Shown here piece by piece: positions 63,425 through 64,000 of a DNA stretch of 64,000 bases. The number at the start of each line of letters is the position of its first letter. Positions within the stretch are counted from its first letter, which is position 1. The position numbers and the translations under genes are program-made. The notes under the pieces were generated by a model. The model did not search any database, had not been told where the DNA came from, and saw only the letters and a program-made list of their open reading frames with translations. This DNA is from Anoxybacter fermentans (GTDB lineage: Bacteria > Bacillota > Halanaerobiia > DY22613): assembly GCF_003991135.1 (NCBI RefSeq), contig NZ_CP016379.1, positions 2,542,001-2,606,000 of the forward strand. The letters run 5' to 3'.

Positions 63425-64000
63425 TCTCTTTCCCCCCTTTTCCGGGAACTTCATGGCACTTACGGCATCTAGCCTCATAGACTTCCTGAGCTCCTACTAA
63501 AATTACCGGATCATCATACTGAGCGGGTTTCCCATCAATCAAACGCTGGGTTCGACTAGCAGGATTGCCACATTTAACACAGATAGCATGAAGTTTATCC
63601 ACATATTCCGCCAAAGCCATTAATTGAGGCATCGGACCAAAGGGTTTGCCTCTAAAATCCCGATCCAGACCTGCCACAATCACTCGAAGGCCGCGGTCAG
63701 CCAATTCCTCACAGACACCGATAATCTGCTGATCAAAGAATTGAATCTCATCAATAGCAATCACATCTGTCTTAGGATTCAGCCGCTTTAAGATTTCATC
63801 CGGATGATCTATAGGAATGGCTTCTACCTGATCACCATTATGGGAAACCACATTGGTTTTGTGATATCTATCATCTATTATAGGTTTAAAAACCTGTATC
63901 TTTTGTTTAGCAATTTTGGCCCGACGAACCCGACGGATCAATTCCTCACTTTTGCCGCAATACATGGGCCCAGTTATAACTTCAATCCAACCTGTATTCT
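63417..64000 (-). CDS. tdk: Thymidine kinase, 5' end outside window
   Basis: Phosphorylates thymidine to dTMP. The reading frame continues past base 64000: reading back through [20 protein letters not shown], so the N-terminus is only partly visible. The P-loop is [10 protein letters not shown], followed by [19 protein letters not shown] (catalytic Glu), and the C-terminal zinc lasso [14 protein letters not shown] with CRKCHE and ligands for type II kinases. An internal ATG at 63965 is not the start. Confidence 0.97.
   Translation of the reverse strand, partial: NTGWIEVITGPMYCGKSEELIRRVRRAKIAKQKIQVFKPIIDDRYHKTNVVSHNGDQVEAIPIDHPDEILKRLNPKTDVIAIDEIQFFDQQIIGVCEELADRGLRVIVAGLDRDFRGKPFGPMPQLMALAEYVDKLHAICVKCGNPASRTQRLIDGKPAQYDDPVILVGAQEVYEARCRKCHEVPGKGGKENG

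Overview
The window reads as a chromosomal segment of an AT-rich, endospore-forming but diderm (outer-membrane) member of the Firmicutes, most like the Halanaerobiales (Halothermothrix/Anoxybacter type). Three observations support this. Firmicute sporulation genes (spoIIID, spoIID, a spoIIQ-like M23 gene, an S55 peptidase) sit next to a full outer-membrane assembly block (LptA/C/D-like, LptF/G, LpxD, three OmpH/Skp, BamA, TamB). The gene order from tdk to mbl follows that of Bacillus subtilis. The F-type ATP synthase c subunit carries the sodium-binding residues known from Ilyobacter. The genus is inference; no rRNA gene is present.

Layout. 1-2.8 kb: a chemoreceptor running off the left edge, a tandem palindrome and an IS256-type transposase relic. 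2.9-28.3 kb: an almost unbroken minus-strand outer-membrane block: wecB, lptA/C/D-like, lptF/G, a small barrel, lpxD, three ompH genes, an unrecognised exported 430-residue protein, bamA, an inner-membrane protein, then an HD-GYP protein, a sigma factor and tamB. A plus-strand pair, a subtilisin-like lipoprotein protease and a BsuPI-domain protein, interrupts it at 8.1-10.8 kb. 28.7-36.6 kb: S55 peptidase, mbl/mreB, spoIIID, spoIIQ-like, spoIID, murA, yueI. 36.7-46 kb: an accessory island with a TauE-type permease, a decayed lipoprotein gene, an MFS transporter gene split by an ISL3-family element, a second chemoreceptor, and relics of an IS1182/IS5-type transposase and of other genes. 46-53.2 kb: the atp operon. 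53.4-64 kb: a TPR protein, tagO/wecA, dCMP deaminase, upp, rpiB, arginine phosphatase, mntP, sua5, ytxJ, prmC, prfA, a DUF1385 gene and tdk, which runs off the right edge.

The most unusual structure is a non-coding repeat of about 221 bp, here called family A. It has about 83-bp imperfect terminal inverted repeats enclosing two small hairpins and occurs 13 times (complete, deleted or single-ended), almost always at gene ends. Three copies have matching 6-8 bp flanking direct repeats. One lies inside a small gene, and removing it with one direct repeat restores the reading frame. Hairpin sequences differ between copies but stay paired. A second, unrelated inverted-repeat element (family B) occurs twice. 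Neither encodes a transposase, so both look like non-autonomous mobile or structured-nucleic-acid elements.

Working together, LpxD would make the lipid A precursor, LptF/G-C-A-D would carry lipopolysaccharide-type lipid outward, OmpH chaperones and BamA would insert barrels, and TamB would bridge the envelope. WecB and TagO/WecA would feed surface-polymer synthesis. The sporulation, MreB and MurA genes handle the wall. The ATP synthase probably runs on sodium ions.
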